DNA from: Bordetella parapertussis
GTDB lineage: Bacteria; Pseudomonadota; Gammaproteobacteria; Burkholderiales; Burkholderiaceae_B
Assembly (NCBI GenBank): GCA_943331855.1
Contig: CALQNE010000159.1
Span: 1 to 8,000, forward strand
DNA length: 8,000 nt
Reading direction: 5' to 3'
Every line of letters starts with the position of its first letter. The first letter of the stretch is position 1. Positions 6,845 to 8,000 of the stretch are shown piece by piece. A program made the translations under genes and the position numbers. Under the pieces are notes generated by a model. It ran no database searches, had not been told where the DNA came from, and saw only the letters and a list, made by a program, of their open reading frames with translations.

Positions 6845-6863
6845 TGCTCACTTTTGGTGAGCA
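6845..6863 (-). repeat. 7-bp inverted repeat (hairpin) in the leader of the binding-protein gene
   Basis: TGCTCAC (6845-6851) and GTGAGCA (6857-6863) are perfectly complementary around a five-base loop. It ends 43 bases before the ATG of the binding-protein gene. No T-run follows on either strand, so it is not a typical intrinsic terminator. It could be an operator for a dimeric repressor or an mRNA leader hairpin. Confidence 0.6.
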
Positions 6864-6893
6864 GACCGAGCAATTAAGTTTCAGTATGAAAAG

Positions 6894-6956
6894 TCAGGTC
6901 ACGAGCGTCTTTCAAAATCCGCTCGCTTCATTTCAAAATCAGAACAGTTGACCTGA
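6894..6956. repeat. 8-bp inverted repeat with long spacer, enclosing a second inverted repeat
   Basis: TCAGGTCA (6894-6901) and TGACCTGA (6949-6956) are perfect reverse complements 47 bases apart. Inside them, CGAGCG (6902-6907) and CGCTCG (6920-6925) form a second perfect 6-base pair around 12 bases. The outer arms are palindromic-like half-sites (TGACCT type) that could bind a regulator at two places, or the RNA could fold across them. Chance cannot be ruled out for either alone. Confidence 0.45.
6910..6940. repeat. 10-base direct repeat, 21-base period, candidate AraC-type operator
   Basis: TTTCAAAATC occurs at 6910-6919 and again at 6931-6940, start to start 21 bases, two turns of the helix. 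Identity extends sparsely to 12 of 15 positions (TTTCAAAATC-n-G-n-n-C). A weaker copy, TTTCAGTATG (7 of 10), starts at 6879, 31 bases away or about three turns. AraC itself binds direct half-sites with a 21-base period, and an AraC-family gene ends at the left of the window. The repeat is seen directly; the operator role is inference. Confidence 0.5.
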
Positions 6957-6977
6957 GGGGCCAACTATGTGGCAACC

Positions 6978-8000
<1,023 letters not shown>

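Larger units (their letters stand above)
6802..6977 (-). promoter_or_regulatory. Probable promoter and control region of the transporter operon
   Basis: The 176-base gap between leuA and the binding-protein gene is the longest in the cluster and the only obvious place for an operon promoter. It holds a 10-base direct repeat with 21-base periodicity, an 8-base inverted repeat, a 7-bp hairpin and a tandem TGAACGC pair (6825-6838, plus strand). Reading on the minus strand, TTGAAA inside each direct repeat resembles a -35 box, and CATACT (plus 6884-6889 region) resembles a -10 box, but the distance from the nearer TTGAAA is about 21 bases, too long for a good sigma-70 promoter. That would suit an activator-dependent promoter. 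No convincing GC-rich hairpin with a T-run is seen for leuA termination. The regulatory role is inferred. Confidence 0.5.

Overview
The window looks like chromosomal DNA of a Gram-negative proteobacterium, most likely a betaproteobacterium of the Burkholderiales. The reasons are the close match of the partial leuA product to the long (type 2) 2-isopropylmalate synthase of beta- and gammaproteobacteria, the Sec-exported periplasmic binding protein, a GST of the kind common in proteobacteria, and roughly even base composition. The genus is not determined. I see no insertion sequence, phage gene, tRNA, rRNA or CRISPR array.

Layout. On the plus strand at the left edge (1-126) is the last part of an AraC-family regulator. 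All other genes are on the minus strand, so they read from right to left. At the right edge (6978-8000) is the C-terminal part of leuA. A 176-base gap (6802-6977) follows, holding several repeats that look regulatory. Next comes a seven-gene cluster that is probably one operon: periplasmic binding protein (5185-6801), two permeases (4177-5172 and 3329-4180), two ATPases (2268-3329 and 1297-2271), a glutathione S-transferase-like protein (654-1289) and a small cupin (152-592). The cupin and the araC-type gene converge with 25 bases between their stop codons.

How it works together. The five transporter genes make a complete Dpp/Opp-type ABC importer: a secreted binding protein, a permease heterodimer and an ATPase heterodimer. 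The junctions among the permease and ATPase genes overlap by 1-4 bases, and the GST Shine-Dalgarno overlaps the stop codon of the last ATPase, so the GST belongs to the transcription unit. The cupin follows after 61 bases with its own good ribosome site. A plausible reading is an importer for a small organic compound or peptide-like molecule, coupled to a glutathione-dependent step and a cupin enzyme or sensor, under an AraC-type activator. The substrate cannot be named from sequence.

The most interesting points are a 10-base direct repeat with 21-base periodicity upstream of the operon, which is the geometry of AraC-type half-sites, and the loss in the binding protein of the aspartate that peptide binders of this family use to hold the peptide N-terminus.
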